Of a stretch of DNA of 64,000 nucleotides, positions 32,001 through 44,163 are shown piece by piece. Made by a program: the position numbers and the translations under genes. The notes beneath the pieces were generated by a model. It ran no database searches, was not told the origin of the DNA, and worked only from the letters and a program-made list of their open reading frames with translations. How positions within the stretch are numbered: position 1 is the stretch's first letter; each line of letters opens with the position of its first letter. Source of the stretch: Pocillopora verrucosa (Eukaryota; Cnidaria; Anthozoa; Scleractinia; Pocilloporidae); NCBI RefSeq assembly GCF_036669915.1, contig NC_089312.1, forward strand, positions 18,172,317 to 18,236,316, read 5' to 3'.

Positions 32001-34834
32001 GAATCTTTTTTTTGAAGGACTAGGATGGAAAGGTGAGATTTTTTGAAATCCAAGGAAAATTAAAGTTACCATTCATATTTGGCTTTTATAATCATTTCCT
32101 TTCAGGCTTGATCTCAACAGTTTAGTCCTTTGAGAAGAAGGCAAATTTTGTTTTCACTCTCTCAGTCTTAACAGTTTTGTGAATTAGGCCTTGATGTGGA
32201 TGTTTTACTGGGAAGTTTTTATTGGATATTCATAAGTGTGGAAAGGATTGAAGTAAGGGAGGGCTAGAAACATCTACAGTGATTATGGAACACTTCTTAT
32301 TTATTTGTTGGGGAAATCTTATTAATATTAGGGAAACATTTCAAAAGGGATTTGAAAACCATATTTTTGGCTACTACATGTATGAAGAATAGTAATGTAA
32401 TGATCTTTGTTGTGTTAAGGGTGCAGCCTTAAACTCCCAGAAGTGATTAACATTTAAGTTCTTGCTAAAATGTCCACACATTATACATCAATGGGAATAC
32501 TCAAATGCATCAGGTTGGAGTTGTTTTCTTGAACTAACACCAAATTCTTGTAAACAATTTGCAAGGAAATGTGTAGCAGTTAGAGGGGAGAATTTACAAA
32601 CCAATCTTGGAAGTTAAAGGGTTAAAGTATGATAGAATAGTCTTCTGACATCTGACCTTTTCTTGTCTATTTACAAGTCCTGTTAAAGATACTATTGTGA
32701 CAAATGATCGATGGTGTGACAATGGATGTCTCTGCCATCATGGTGGGGTGTACACTTGTCATGACCGCTACAATCCAGGTGAATTGTATTATTGTTTTAT
32801 CAAATATACTGTTGTTTGCTGAATATGATTTAATTTTTGTATGGCATGGTGGCCACCTTGCCCTGTTGGTATTAGCACCCATTAATTATTTTGAAGCCAC
32901 TTCTTAAAGCCCTCTTCCAATTTCTTTAATTACAGTTTTCCTGCATGGATTAATGTATCCACTCAGCTTTAAGAAATTCTAATGGCAATTTACTTGTAAG
33001 AATCAATTTGTTACATATTTTCACTGTCCTTTGGCAGTTTGTGGTATTAGGGTTTTATAGTTGACACAGTGGGTTGATACTGATTTCAGCGATTTTCTAA
33101 ACATCATAAGTGGTGTAGCTTGGATTTCATTCAAGAGATGACTGTGTTAACAGGTTAACACAATCAACATTTGACTGTGTTGGTGAATTTTTATTTTAAC
33201 AAAGGCAAATTGCAAAACCACAAATGGGAGAATGCACTGACAGTGGACAAAGGATCTTGGGGCTATAGACGTAATGTAGACATTGGCTCCTATTTGACCA
33301 TCAATGAACTCTTATATCAGTTGGCATCAACTGTTAGGTAAGGGTCTACAGCAAGGTCCTTTTGCACTTTAGATTTCACAGCAGTAACTTGTCAAGCATT
33401 AGTTATAAAAATAATTTTTACTTGCACAAAAAGATTCCACACAATCTGATCATAATTCTGTACTGTTAGTAAACCATGTGATAGTTGTAGTCTGTGTGGT
33501 CTGTAATTGCACAGTTTGAGTTTAAAAAGAAGCATTGGAAGAGAGGCCTTCTTTATCTTGTTTAAAAGAAGAATACCCTCTTTTAGAATTCTTCATTCAC
33601 AATTTGCTCTATGTCATTGTTAATTTGGATTAGCTTTCCTCTCAAGTTTTTCCATCCTTTGTTTTAGTTGTGGAGGGAACATGTTGTTGAATGTTGGCCC
33701 AACTGCAGATGGTCGCATTATACCTGCTTTTGAGGAGAGATTGCTTCAGATGGGAGAATGGCTGTCTATAAATGGTGAAGCTATTTATGGCACCAAACCT
33801 TGGAGAGCTCAGAATGACACCGTTAACAAGGATGTATGGTAAGCTTAGACAACATGGAAGTGATGCTGATAGTAAATAAACTCTCAGTTGTCATGCTCAA
33901 GTGGGCTTCTGGTCTTGCACTCTAACATGTTCATGTCCCTTTTTTATCAACACATAAACCTCTTAGACCCAAAGAGTGACCAGCATCTAATTTCTCCTTT
34001 CAGTAACAGTGCTGAATCATTCATTAAGTTTATAAGAATAAAGGAAATGATCACCTACCTTAGGAAGCTTTGATTGTTAAACAAATTCTCCTCGTCAGTA
34101 CAAAGGAAATGTATAGAGAAGAGTATGGTGAAAATGGATGCTCATGTTAGGGAGTAAAGGGTTAACTCTTTAACTCCCAGATCAAATTTGTAATTTTCCT
34201 TACCGTCAACCACACAATTCTTATGATGTTACTTCAGAGAATTTAGTACTGAATCAACTAATTATCCTCAAATTGATATTTTTCTTTATTCTCATCACTT
34301 ATCTGGTTGATATTGTATTGATATTGTATTGATATTGTAAGGGGAAATTCTGTCTCGGTCATACGTGGGAGTAGAAGGGTTAAGAGACACAAAGATAACT
34401 TTTTAGCAATTTTTTACGGGGTGATGTGTGCCAACTTGGGTTTCATTTAAATTTTAGATTGTTTGGTTGTATTTTTTTGGGGGGTTAACTTTCACTGTAT
34501 TAGAGATGAAAAAATCAGTGTATTTAATGTTGCTTCTGTATAAAGTATCATGGAATACCTTTATTGAATAAATTTTTTTTTAATCACTAGGTACACGTTA
34601 AAAAATGAGACTGTGTATGCCATTGTTCTTGAGTGGCCCTCTTCGGATCACCTGAATCTCGGAGCTCCAGTTTCCACTGCAGACACTCACGTAACAATGT
34701 TAGGTTATGATGGAAAATTCCTTTGGGAGCCTGCCGGTGAAAAGGGTGGCATGGTGATTGTTTTCCCTCCCATTGCTGTTAACAAGATCCCTTCTAAATG
34801 GGCCTGGGTTTTAAAATTGGAAAACATTAAGTGA
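29055..34834 (+). CDS. FUCA1: Alpha-L-fucosidase, glycoside hydrolase family 29
   Basis: Eight exons join in phase to 451 residues: 29055-29392, 30723-30829, 30912-31042, 31727-31857, 32678-32778, 33205-33337, 33668-33838 and 34591-34834 (human FUCA1 is about 466). An N-terminal signal peptide ([18 protein letters not shown]) precedes the GH29 domain. Active-site segments are [41 protein letters not shown] and LWSDG, with the nucleophile Asp at 214. HKWE with Glu278 is the likely acid/base by comparison with human. [16 protein letters not shown] and [10 protein letters not shown] follow, and a beta-sandwich-like C-terminus ends WVLKLENIK. It should hydrolyse terminal alpha-L-fucose from glycoproteins and glycolipids in the lysosome or secreted fluid. 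The start was chosen at ATG 29055 because an acceptor lies just upstream and a signal peptide follows. Confidence 0.94.
29725..29835. repeat. Hairpin inverted repeat between TA microsatellites
   Basis: Arms of about 45 bp, AGAATTAAAGAGGAC...CTGTGACTCTGAGTTT and its near-exact reverse complement, enclose a loop near ACCTGTCTGATGAGTGCTTA. TA dinucleotide runs flank both sides (29694-29716 and about 29850-29861). It lies in the first coding intron of the fucosidase gene and looks like a palindromic transposon that targets TA repeats. Confidence 0.75.
30369..30542. repeat. Interspersed repeat family A copy, reverse orientation
   Basis: It begins AACCCTTTACACCTTAACAT with CATATTCTCCATACTGTTCT and ends CAGGGATCAAAGGGTT, the reverse complement of the 17402 and 33958 copies. 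It is in the first coding intron of the fucosidase gene. Confidence 0.7.
31440..31491. repeat. Perfect 52-bp palindrome
   Basis: The arms AATAACTTCTTGTTAATG / CATTAACAAGAAGTTATT meet at the centre without a spacer, and the symmetry extends outward with no mismatch to 31440 and 31491. It lies in the third intron of the fucosidase gene (31043-31726). Confidence 0.95.
32405..32630. repeat. Possible third CCCTTTAA-ended repeat
   Basis: It starts near CCTTAAACTCCCAGAAGTGA and ends TTGGAAGTTAAAGGGTTAAA, so its ends resemble family B but the interior differs. Only one copy was noticed. It is intronic in the fucosidase gene. Confidence 0.35.
33958..34162. repeat. Interspersed repeat family A copy
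   Basis: It includes AGAGTGACCAGCATCTAATT, AAGGAAATGATCACC, ATTGTTAAACAAATTCTCC and GTTAGGGAGTAAAGGGTTAA. Family B copy 3 abuts its right end. It is in the last fucosidase intron. Confidence 0.7.
34162..34383. repeat. Interspersed repeat family B, copy 3
   Basis: It runs from TTAACTCTTTAACTCCCAGA through CACAATTCTTATGATGTTAC and ATTGTATTGATATTGTATTG to GAGTAGAAGGGTTAAG. Confidence 0.7.
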
Positions 34835-35725
34835 ATGCATCTTTCATCAAGCAATGATAACGTGAGCAAATCGCGTAGTTCCATAATTAATCACTAGTCA
34901 CTTTTTTAATTACTTTGAACTTAAAGTAAACCACATTTGTAAAATCTAGCCATTTGTATCCTGTGGTAGATGGCTTTGCTTTGTACTGATGAAAAGAAGG
35001 AGATGATATGGGTGTCGTTAAAGAGGTAATCAGCCTAAGTTACTAAGAAATTTGGTCTCCTACCAAAATTTTTTTTAAACAAGTTTTGTATGTGTTCTTT
35101 TCTTAGTAAAACTGATCACTTTTTGTAGTACAATAATAATAACTTAAGTTTGTAAAGGAATAATTAATTGAGCCAAGGAGCTAACAAATTGTTTGGTTCA
35201 CTTTCAAACCTCTTAGTAAGTATTTTTTGTTTCATTTCAGAATCGAAAGTTTTGTAGCGCATGTTCACGTGCTGAAAATATTTCACGATAGCTGTTTCTG
35301 CAATAGCCATAATTTTACTCTTAGCTCTTCGGAAATATTTTAAACCGAGGTTCTAAGTATGATTATTGTAAGGTAAAGAGAAAAAATTATTAAAAAAAGT
35401 TTAATATGATGGTGCTGGTGGTGTTGAAGTACTCTTTGCGTCTGGATGATGCGCATTAGGTTCGCACTATGTCTAGCTATTTGTACTCAACTTCTCGGTT
35501 TTTAGAAGGAGTGAATTTTCATGTTGAAATATGAGACAAAGTTTTAAGATTCGATCCTTTTATCTCATAGTACATAATATCAGCTACAATTCATTCCGCC
35601 CTAAAACGGGTGAGACCTCTTGATAGGATCAGTTGGAAAATTGGAAAGTATTTTCATGAGCCAACATATGAAATGGCTAGTGTTCTCTCTTGTCATGGTC
35701 GGCAAATTTCGCAAGGCATTAATCC

Positions 35726-35913
35726 TCTGACCCCTTAGAGTGACTAGCATTAAATTCTCCTTACAATATCGACTCGAACCACACATTAAATTCACAAGAA
35801 AAAAGGTGATGATCACCAAAGAAGCTCTTGATTGCTAAACAAATTCTCCTTGTCAGCACCTTAGGAAATGTATGAAGAACAGTATGGAGGGTTTGGGTGT
35901 AAAAGGTCAGGTA
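35726..35913. repeat. Interspersed repeat family A copy
   Basis: It carries CTGACCCCTTAGAGTGACTA, AAAAGGTGATGATCACCAAA, GCTAAACAAATTCTCCTTGT and GAACAGTATGGAGGG, ending GGGTGTAAAAGGTCA. Confidence 0.65.
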
Positions 35914-36577
35914 AAGGAACAATTAATTTTGCAAGACGATGTAATATTATGATCAATAGCTTCAATTTGATGCGAAAATACGCTCGCACATTTATCAGCG
36001 AATATTATCCATTCTGAAAAGCGAACGTATTATGCATGCTTCACCCTGTAAACTGCGAACTTTGAGGTACGGATAATTTCCAAGGACAAACATACGAGCA
36101 CATTTTGAAGTCAAGAACGGATGTCGAGATTTCAGATGAAAAAATACGTTTTTTCTAACAATAATGACACACTCTGATCTCCCGTCTTGAAGGAACTTTC
36201 AAGTAGATTTTTATCCTGTAAGGTTCTCGCGCGCGACCGAGGATTGTTGACGATCTTATTATTCAAATCCTCGTGATGAGGTCGAGGGCGTCATTCAAAA
36301 TATCCTCCAAGCCTGAGGAGTGTTACCTTTTTTTTTAGTAGAATTATTTTGGTGATTTTCACAGAGTACCTCTGTATTAATCAACACCTCGCGCAGGGTG
36401 ACTCTTTAAATGTCTTTATACTTGAGTAAGTTTTAACGCTATCATCACTTTGGGAATTTTGCTAAATAAACACACATTGCCAACACGTTTAGGCGGAATA
36501 ATAGCTACAGCTTTTCCACGTTTCCTCAGATTTCGTCGACGCGAAAAAGAGAAGGAAGGAAAGGGTGCGGAAGTATA

Positions 36578-36600
36578 GGGGAGAGGGGGGGGAGGGGGGG
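36578..36600 (+). other. G-quadruplex-prone G tract
   Basis: The runs GGGG, GAG, GGGGGGGG, A and GGGGGGG give four or more G-runs within 23 nt on the plus strand. Confidence 0.6.
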
Positions 36601-36956
36601 AGATTGTCGAACAATGAGACTCCGCCACCTCCCCTTCCTTTCCCTCGTCCTCTCTAGATTCTCCTTGGGATAAGGTTATTCGTCAAAGCAATGTCAAAAT
36701 AAGCGCCGTCTTTTGAAATAAGTTCCAGCAGTTTGATGAGGTGCAAGAGAATATTATCTTGTGAGTTGTTAATAAACAGTTTATTCATTCAATCCTTTTA
36801 AAGCGTCAGAGCTCTCTCCTTGCTACGGAATATTCTAAAAAGTGCAGTAAAGTTAATTTTTCCCTCATCTCACACGTCAATTCACCTTACATAATGCCTC
36901 TCATTCCTCTGGATTCTCGTTTAATTGTTAAGCGTGAAAAAACACCTTGCACCTAA

Positions 36957-37154
36957 TCATTGACGTAGCAGCTGATTATTGGCTGCAGTTGTTAATCCAT
37001 ATTCATCAGGATTTGTGGAATTTTCAGCAAACCACGCTTTCCGTCGTAGAGTGAAGACGTGCCGTCTGTAGGGCTGAAAATTAAGTTGTACTCTGCAAGT
37101 AATAAGACACTGGACTGCAAAGAAGAGTAACAAAGCACCCTTAAGCCACTTCAT
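36957..37154 (-). CDS. Candidate short secreted peptide precursor (weak)
   Basis: This is an unbroken 65-residue frame. It starts with a convincing signal-peptide pattern: MKWLK, then a hydrophobic run ALLLFFAVQCLI ending in TC. The rest is short and basic, with RR and RRK clusters (QPYRRHVF, LRRKAW) of the sort cleaved in peptide-hormone precursors. I recognise no family, and there is no amidation Gly before the basic sites. It lies in a gene-poor stretch with no neighbour that suggests a role. A frame of this length can arise by chance in 9 kb of spacer, so transcription evidence would decide. Confidence 0.25.
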   Translation of the reverse strand: MKWLKGALLLFFAVQCLITCRVQLNFQPYRRHVFTLRRKAWFAENSTNPDEYGLTTAANNQLLRQ

Positions 37155-38214
37155 CAGAAGGTGAGCATTTCGTTAAGAAAATATTTGCTTTAAATTCCTC
37201 CAAAGAGCCAAACGACTCTTATCATCTCAGTTTAACGAGTTTACGCATATCAGTTGCTTAATCTTGAACGGCTCTTCAATTCGAAACTTGATTGAACTAG
37301 GGTCTTAGCTTCGAGAAAAGAAAAACCAAGGAATATGAAATATCTCAAGAGAAATTCATGGCTATCTTTTGCTGAAACACTGAATTAAAGATTTTAGGGA
37401 GGACATTCTTTAGTTGAAAACGCCACGTGGATATGTGACTTTGATAAGTTTTGGTGTTTTCCCTCTCTTCTATAACTGTGTTATGGAGGAAAGAAAAAAT
37501 TAGACAAAGCTGAAATTTAAGAATGCGTGTTATTGTTTCGAAAGAAAAAGCATTCCCTGAGCACATTCATTGTTCATATTTTCAGGAGAAGCAAAGTTGT
37601 AAGAAGGATGCAAGGACAAAGATTCTAGTCGAGGAGACACAGGAATGACTGAATTGTTAGTGGATACTGCAAAGATAAGAACTTTTAAGTTTTTTAGTAA
37701 CAGTAGCAAAAATGGTGGCTCTTTAAATGTCTTATTATTTCAAGAAGTCTTCATCTTTTCACCAACTGTTATGGAATGGATAAATCTGGATACCTGGTGA
37801 GTCAATAGTTTTCAATTATAGCCACCATTTTTGGACTAGTTTATACGAATTGTTATGCAGACCTTGAGCGATAATTTGGTGCAATTTATCTCGTTACATT
37901 GAAATATGAAAATTAACAATTGGAAATTGATTTAACCTGGCAGAAGAAAGTGGAAATTGAAATCGCCTCTAATCGCTCAGTTTTGTTTGCCTAACAGTTA
38001 GTAGCACAGTTCCATCCCATTTGATTTCGTACAAAGGTGATATTCGTTAAGCTGGCACTCAGACAAAGACCCAATGAATTTAATTCTTTGAACAGGTGCA
38101 TAAATTTTTGGCTGTTTAATTTGTATCAAAAATCGCATTGCTAAACACCACCGACTGACAAACAACATTTTGACTGGAACGTTGCAAGACGTCAATCATA
38201 CATTGCTCTGCCTT

Positions 38215-38510
38215 AAGCGACTGACATTGAAAAGATCATTGTGCAACCAAAAAAGACTCTTCAACAGATTACGACAACAGACCTTACCTCACTTTGACTC
38301 ATAAACGGAATAACGCCATTTCAGTCTGATAGCCACTATTACAACACTGATCAACCAGTTTTACGAACCAAAGTTGTAGCGTTCGACTTCAACTCTTCAC
38401 TTGAGTCTAACGATGACTTCTGCTCAGGCCAGTCCCTAATTTCGACAACAGACCTCTTCAGGACTACACTCACCTGATCGATCGCACAACACGATTGACA
38501 ACGAAAAGCT
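38215..38510. repeat. Probable interspersed repeat fragment
   Basis: Segments such as GATGACTTCTGCTCAGG, TTTCGACAACAGACCTCTTC and AGGACTACACTCACC resemble a dispersed cnidarian repeat as I remember it. There is no second copy in this window to confirm it. Confidence 0.35.
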
Positions 38511-39689
38511 ACCAAGAGAAAAATTTGGCAAAAAAGTATTCTTTTAATTGAATTGCATTCTTGGCATGGAATGATAAAACTGAAAATTTGAACACTTTCT
38601 TAAAAAAGGAAGCATTTGTGTTTTGTCCTGCACGAAGGAAAAAAGTGACTAGTACAGTGCCATCTTACATCCTGTATTCATTTCTTTGTACAATCAACTG
38701 GTGTTGGTTTTAGTGTAGAAGTTTTATGTTTAAAACTATGATGCCTGGTCGAGAGCTTGTTTTGGAAACTGAGTGAATTGAAATTTAGCGTTTTATAAAC
38801 CAGTTTTTAGAGCCCGAAATTTCAAGTACATTATATTTTATAGAAATGACGAAAATAAATAATTTCGCAAATCGTTGAAAAATAGTAAGCAGTCTGGACG
38901 AAAATCAACGAGAACATACGCACGAGCCAGTCTTTTGACGAACAAAAAATAAATACAACTATTGCCAAACGTTAGTTTTAATGAAAGAGAAAACTTGTCT
39001 CAAACAGACAGGAAAATGGAAGAAATCCTACTGTTATTTCTCGAAATAGTTTGAACTTCAGCGAAGGCACGTTGCTAATTCGGACAAACGTGGACTGAAA
39101 AATTAGGTGATTAATTAGTTTGACCAATGATAAAAGCGATGTTTTGTGTTCATGTTTAATACTTTCATCGATTGATACTGAACAAATAACATGGAAATTA
39201 AAGAAATTATGACCATATTTGCTCTAAATCGAATTGAAATTTGTGCATAAATGCATGTTGATTTTACCAAACCGAAGTGCAAACCGAAAACAGAAAGTAA
39301 TAATATCCAAATCAAAGGTTGCGTTTATTTTTTATTCGTGTTGAAAAGCTAGTGTTTGATTATTTTCTACTCGTGATGGATGTGTTCTTGCTGGTTTATA
39401 CAACAGGCAATTAAATTTAACTCGCAGTCGAAAAAATGAATCTCTTGTTGCTCTTCCGACCAGGCATTTGGTTTTAAAGTAATATGGAAGTTAATATATT
39501 TATTCCTCGTTCTGAGTGGAAGAAAGATCTTTTGTGCAGTCATTCGGTGTAACACAGTGACACACAACAAAAAACGTAGTTTTGAGCTTTAAATTTAGTT
39601 TATTATTCCATTGAAACTGACAAAAATTGAACGCGTTTAACGACTGAATCTCTTTCACAAAGTTATTGTAAGAATTCGACGTGATCGTA

Positions 39690-39970
39690 ATGAACTTGGA
39701 GCTTAATTGTTATGTGCCTGGAATCAAATTCAAAGCATTTGCTCCAATAGTTGATACTACTTTATTTTCAAATTGCTTCGCGAATTTATTGAAAAAAAAA
39801 AATTGGAGTCCAACTGTGAAAAGCTTGCTTCAATAATGGATGTGATTATTTCTCAAACTACTTCGCCAATTTGGTCACAAAACCCTGGAGCCTAATTGTG
39901 AGATGTCTTAGCTTTTGTGGCTAAATTCAAATTTAAAGAGTTTGCTCCAATAGTTTTTTTTCACTTAAAT
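39690..39970. repeat. Three diverged tandem units of about 85-105 bp
   Basis: Units start with TTGGAGCTTAATTGTTATG, TTGGAGTCCAACTGTGAAAA and CTGGAGCCTAATTGTGAGAT. They share ATTTGCTCCAATAGTT and ACTTCGCCAATTTGGT-type blocks. Confidence 0.5.
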
Positions 39971-40320
39971 TTAGTCCAAATCTTTGATCATTTTTTGTTT
40001 TCGGTGCTTTTACAAACTGTGCCCTGTGTTACACTCGAAATGTGGCTGCTTTAAAGATATTTGTTCCGAAAAAACATCATGGCAAAGTATAATCTTATAA
40101 AAGAAAAAAAGGATTGGACATGTAGTAGGAAATTTTATGATTTGTAGTGGAACCCTGGGTTGCTTGCCATGGTGCTTTTTCGAAAGAACTTTCATCTCGT
40201 GCAAAGAATCCAAGTCCAAAAGAAAAAAGTTAGTCAAGATTTCTTAGAAACGAAACATTTAGAAAACCGTTTGATTTTTTTAAAACCACAATTCTTGGCA
40301 CGAGATGTTGTTGAATTGTA

Positions 40321-40776
40321 TTTTGGCGGGAATTTAAGAGGAAGTCTCGTTAAAATTTTTGCTGAAAAAGTTGCCAGGGGAAACTCTGTGCAAATTGGTC
40401 TAAATTTTCCCGCCAAAAGTCTTAGTATATATATGAATTTTTTTTCTCGACGCCTTTTTAATAATTTAATTGAAAATTACTTAACCAATTAACTTGTAAT
40501 GAAAGAGAATTATAAAACAATAAAATGCTTTGTTGAATGTGAAACTTTTGTGGTTTATTGAGTGAACATTGAAAAACAATAAAAGATGAGACAACTTTAT
40601 TGACGTGTTTACTAATAGTAAATGATAATATAAGAAGACAACCAGCAAGAAAAAGATACAAGTTTATTGGCAATGAAATAAAATTATAACTTGGAAAAAA
40701 AAATCCGGCGCATGCGTATTTTTGAGCACCGTATTTTTTCTAAGTTTTTTGGCGGGAAAATTTGTAATATTTAAAC
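40321..40776. promoter_or_regulatory. Cluster of E2F-like sites with TATA-like boxes
   Basis: Sites are TTTTGGCGGGAA (40321-40332), TTTTCCCGCCAAAA (40405-40418) and TTTTGGCGGGAAAA (40747-40760). A GTATATATAT box follows the second at 40425, and ATATTTAAA follows the third at 40767. No matching gene is apparent downstream. Confidence 0.35.
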
Positions 40777-42739
40777 AGCCCTTAACACGACTTTTGAGCC
40801 GACAAATTGCGACACAACACTTCCTTACGTATGGCTACAAGTCGTCGATTTAAGCAAATAACTCTTGGTTCTCACTCGACTTTCTTGAGAGAAATGCACT
40901 TCATCTGTTTTGTACCTCTGAATAAATCTTGACTTTTCTTAACCACAGCCTTTCTTGTTTGATTCGTGCTTGAAACAACAGTAATATTCACCCGTCAATC
41001 TGCAAGAAAATGAAAAGAAACAATAAATCATAAAATTCAATAGATCTTAATTCAAGCGACAGTCAAACGCTAAAAAATATTTCGCAATGTTGAATATGTA
41101 AAAGTACAGAATTTAAGTCCTGTAGTGTCAAGTTATTCAATGAAGAAACATGAACGTAACCTGGATTTACCGATAAATTCAATTTGGTACCTGTTAAATC
41201 TTCTCATAATTGTTGACTTGCCTTCCTCCTAACTGAGTTCAAGTATTGAAGCATTGAATTGTTTAAATTTGAGTCATTAAGTTTTGATTTTGCATTCAAG
41301 CAACAACAAGCAATAAATGTAAAAGTTCGCTGGCAATTCCTCTGAGAAAATCTTACAGAAATGTTAATAAGGCAATTGTATGATTAGAGTTTCATTTACA
41401 ACTTATTATCATATTTGCTTAACTTACTTCGTTTTTGTAAAATTTCCATGTTACAAAAGTCTTTTCTTCTTCACATTTTGGTCTAAAAAAACGCCAAAGA
41501 TGGATACGGTAAGTTTTCTGGTTTGAGATAAATCTTCTGCCCACTACCTTTTGGCATCATTATACAACCCTCTAGTTCTTTTGAATGCTAGAAAAATTGT
41601 GCCATATTAGTAGCCACGTGCAGTCTGAAACTACCTACTTTTTTTTGTTTGTGATTGAAGTAAGTCAAGGTCTTTAACAATTGGTGGAAAAGCTGAATAG
41701 CTATTTGCGAAAATATACCTTATGCCTGTAGTTTTCCCTTTTGAAGTTCCACGGAAGTTGAAGTTACTAACAAGTTGAAGTAACTGATAAGTTGAAGTTA
41801 AATCAACTGATTGAGTCTAAAGATGGCGATAAGTTTCAGAACGACTACTAAATATATTTTTTTCGACTGAGGTAATTTTCCACCAACAGAAACAACGTGG
41901 TGTTATTAATTCATAAGCCAAATAGTGCTATAAACGACTGACAATCACCTTAATAAAAGAGAAATTCACCGGAAATAGAACCGAAAAAAAAAACCAATCA
42001 TTTCTTTGCTTGTAGGTTTCCTACATTTTCGACTCGTACTAGTTTTGAATTGCAGACATTCGATAAATCCAGGTTGATACGTTCAGTAGAGACCAGCAGA
42101 CCAGACTTACAAGCGCAGATAGCTAATTCGTAAAAAAACGAAAAATTAACTCACGTTCTTGGAAGTTGTCCTTTGTTCCTTTCTTGCCTAGAATTTCTTG
42201 ATTGAGTGATAACCTCATTCTATGCTTGATGCTGCCTTGATGAGAGAAAAAGTAGAAAATTTATTTTGTGAAAATGTGCATACTTAAATTATGGTAACTG
42301 ACTTGGAGCCACCACAGACTGGATTTACAATTTCGATGTTCCTAATTGAAAAAAAGCAATAGGTAATTTGGTTTCCACGACAAAAGCTCTTACACAAAAA
42401 TCGAGGATCGCTAAACTCACTCTGACTGGGGTCTCAGCAAGCTGCAATCCCAGACACATTAGCTGGGACATTTACCGCTTCCTCCACCTCTCTCAATTGG
42501 CAATTATCAACATTGAATTGGGGAGAAGGGTGAAAAAAAATTGCCATGGTTATCTGATAAGACAGAGTGTGTTTCTATGAAATGTTCCTATGAAGCTATC
42601 AGTGTTCGAGAACCAACACACATACGTAACTATTTAAGAAAAATTTAAATAATAATAATACAAATAAAAATAAATATGTAAATAAGCAATCAGTACACTA
42701 TCACTAAAGCCCGAGTTTCTCGCTGCTGCTGCCCTTAAA

Positions 42740-42790
42740 GTCACGTGATCTAGCAAGAACTGTCATGGCGGCTGCAATTAACGATTTGTC
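42740..42790 (+). promoter_or_regulatory. Promoter-like patch with E-box and YY1-type motif
   Basis: TCACGTGA lies at 42741, followed within 30 bp by CATGGCGGCTGC. The ATG opens a frame of only eight codons. Resemblance to a CpG-type promoter is suggestive only. Confidence 0.2.
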
Positions 42791-44163
42791 TTAAACTGAA
42801 CTGTGTGCCATCCTCTTCCGTCCTACATCAAACTCTCAAATTAACTTTACATGAGCAACACCGAGAAACTCGAGCTAGGTATTTTTATCCAAAATGTATC
42901 TGCACGTAGGCTATTTACCTTAATAAAAGTCGTGACATATTGACATCCATTCATCCATCCTTGTCGTCGAGTTCAAGCCACTCCCTTCCGCAACTTCGAG
43001 GAAACACTCGCCAGCCTCTACAGAACGGAGGATTCCAAGGCATTTGGGTCGAAATAATGCGTTCCCTGGCCCCACAGAAGCTGAAAAAGAAGCTGACATT
43101 TCTTAAAGTTCGCTAGGTCTTCCCACGTGCAAGACTGATCGAAAATATGAATATTAATTTTTCAAAATATTTGTAATTCAAATCAGTTTTCCGACCGAAA
43201 ACCTTCGAAGAGCCCTTCGGTCATTTGCGTTAATTTTAGGAAGAGGTGCAAACATCGTTTTAATTCGAGATTAACAACAAATTACCTTGAAAAGCTTTCC
43301 AATCATTTTAAAACAAGCTTACTTGAACTGCCTTTTATCTCAGAATGTTTCCCGTTTCCCTCGACATTTTGAATTAGCGGGACTCTAAAGTACTTGAAGT
43401 TACAAATATGCCGACACAACACGCCACAGAAAAAGGAACAGTTGTGTTTCGCAACCTTCCCCTCCGATAGGGGTACGTACATTTTATAGTAAAAATCTAG
43501 GAGACCGAAATAGTAAACTTCGTTTCGAACCTCCAATTCTCAAGTCACCCATATGTATTTGCACACGAAACCACTTTCAGGTCAAATCAACGATACTGAA
43601 AAACTACCAGTTGGAAAGAACGGTAAGCGAAAAGGGCTGCACGCTTTGATTCAATTCATATAATTTATTTCAAAGAGACAGCATGTTCTGGTTGCACATT
43701 TCCACGAAACACTGCTCAGTAATAAGACAGCAATAGTTCGCGATAGGAAGTCCTCAAAAATGTTCCAGTTTTTTTGTTCCATTATTAGTAAAACGCTCTC
43801 ATATTAAGGATGTATAGTCGGAGTTGATCGTCCAAAGGCAAGTCTCCGACAAGACTCTTTCTGTATCAATACTTCTGTTCCCACACGAATAAATTGATTT
43901 GTGTTGCAAAAAAATTGTATCTTGCCAGGCATAAAGACAAATCTGCACACACAGGCAGACTTCCAAGACGACGCATTTCCTCAAAACTGTATCAGTTTGT
44001 TGTTCATATTGTGGAAGACGACAGCCCCATTATTTTGTACTCCATGGCTCTTTCTTTCTCTCAATCAATCTGAGCGCTGTGCTCCACGAGGAGCTAACAA
44101 CAATCTACCCGGGCTTCATGGGAATCTGCTCTCTAAGTAAAGAAGAGGTCCAGCGATGACTGC

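Larger units (their letters stand above)
34835..44163. other. Gene-poor 9.3-kb intergenic region
   Basis: No exon chain with family resemblance was found between the fucosidase stop and the last DDX56 exon. Contents are a family A copy, a G-rich tract, a weak secreted-peptide open frame (minus strand, 36957-37154), a probable repeat at 38215-38510, tandem units at 39690-39970, E2F-like sites at 40321-40760, and a promoter-like patch near 42740. Confidence 0.5.

Noticed and set aside
40160-40492. 110-residue plus-strand frame
   Set aside because: It has no family likeness, is AT-driven, and covers the E2F-like inverted sites; no splice or start support.
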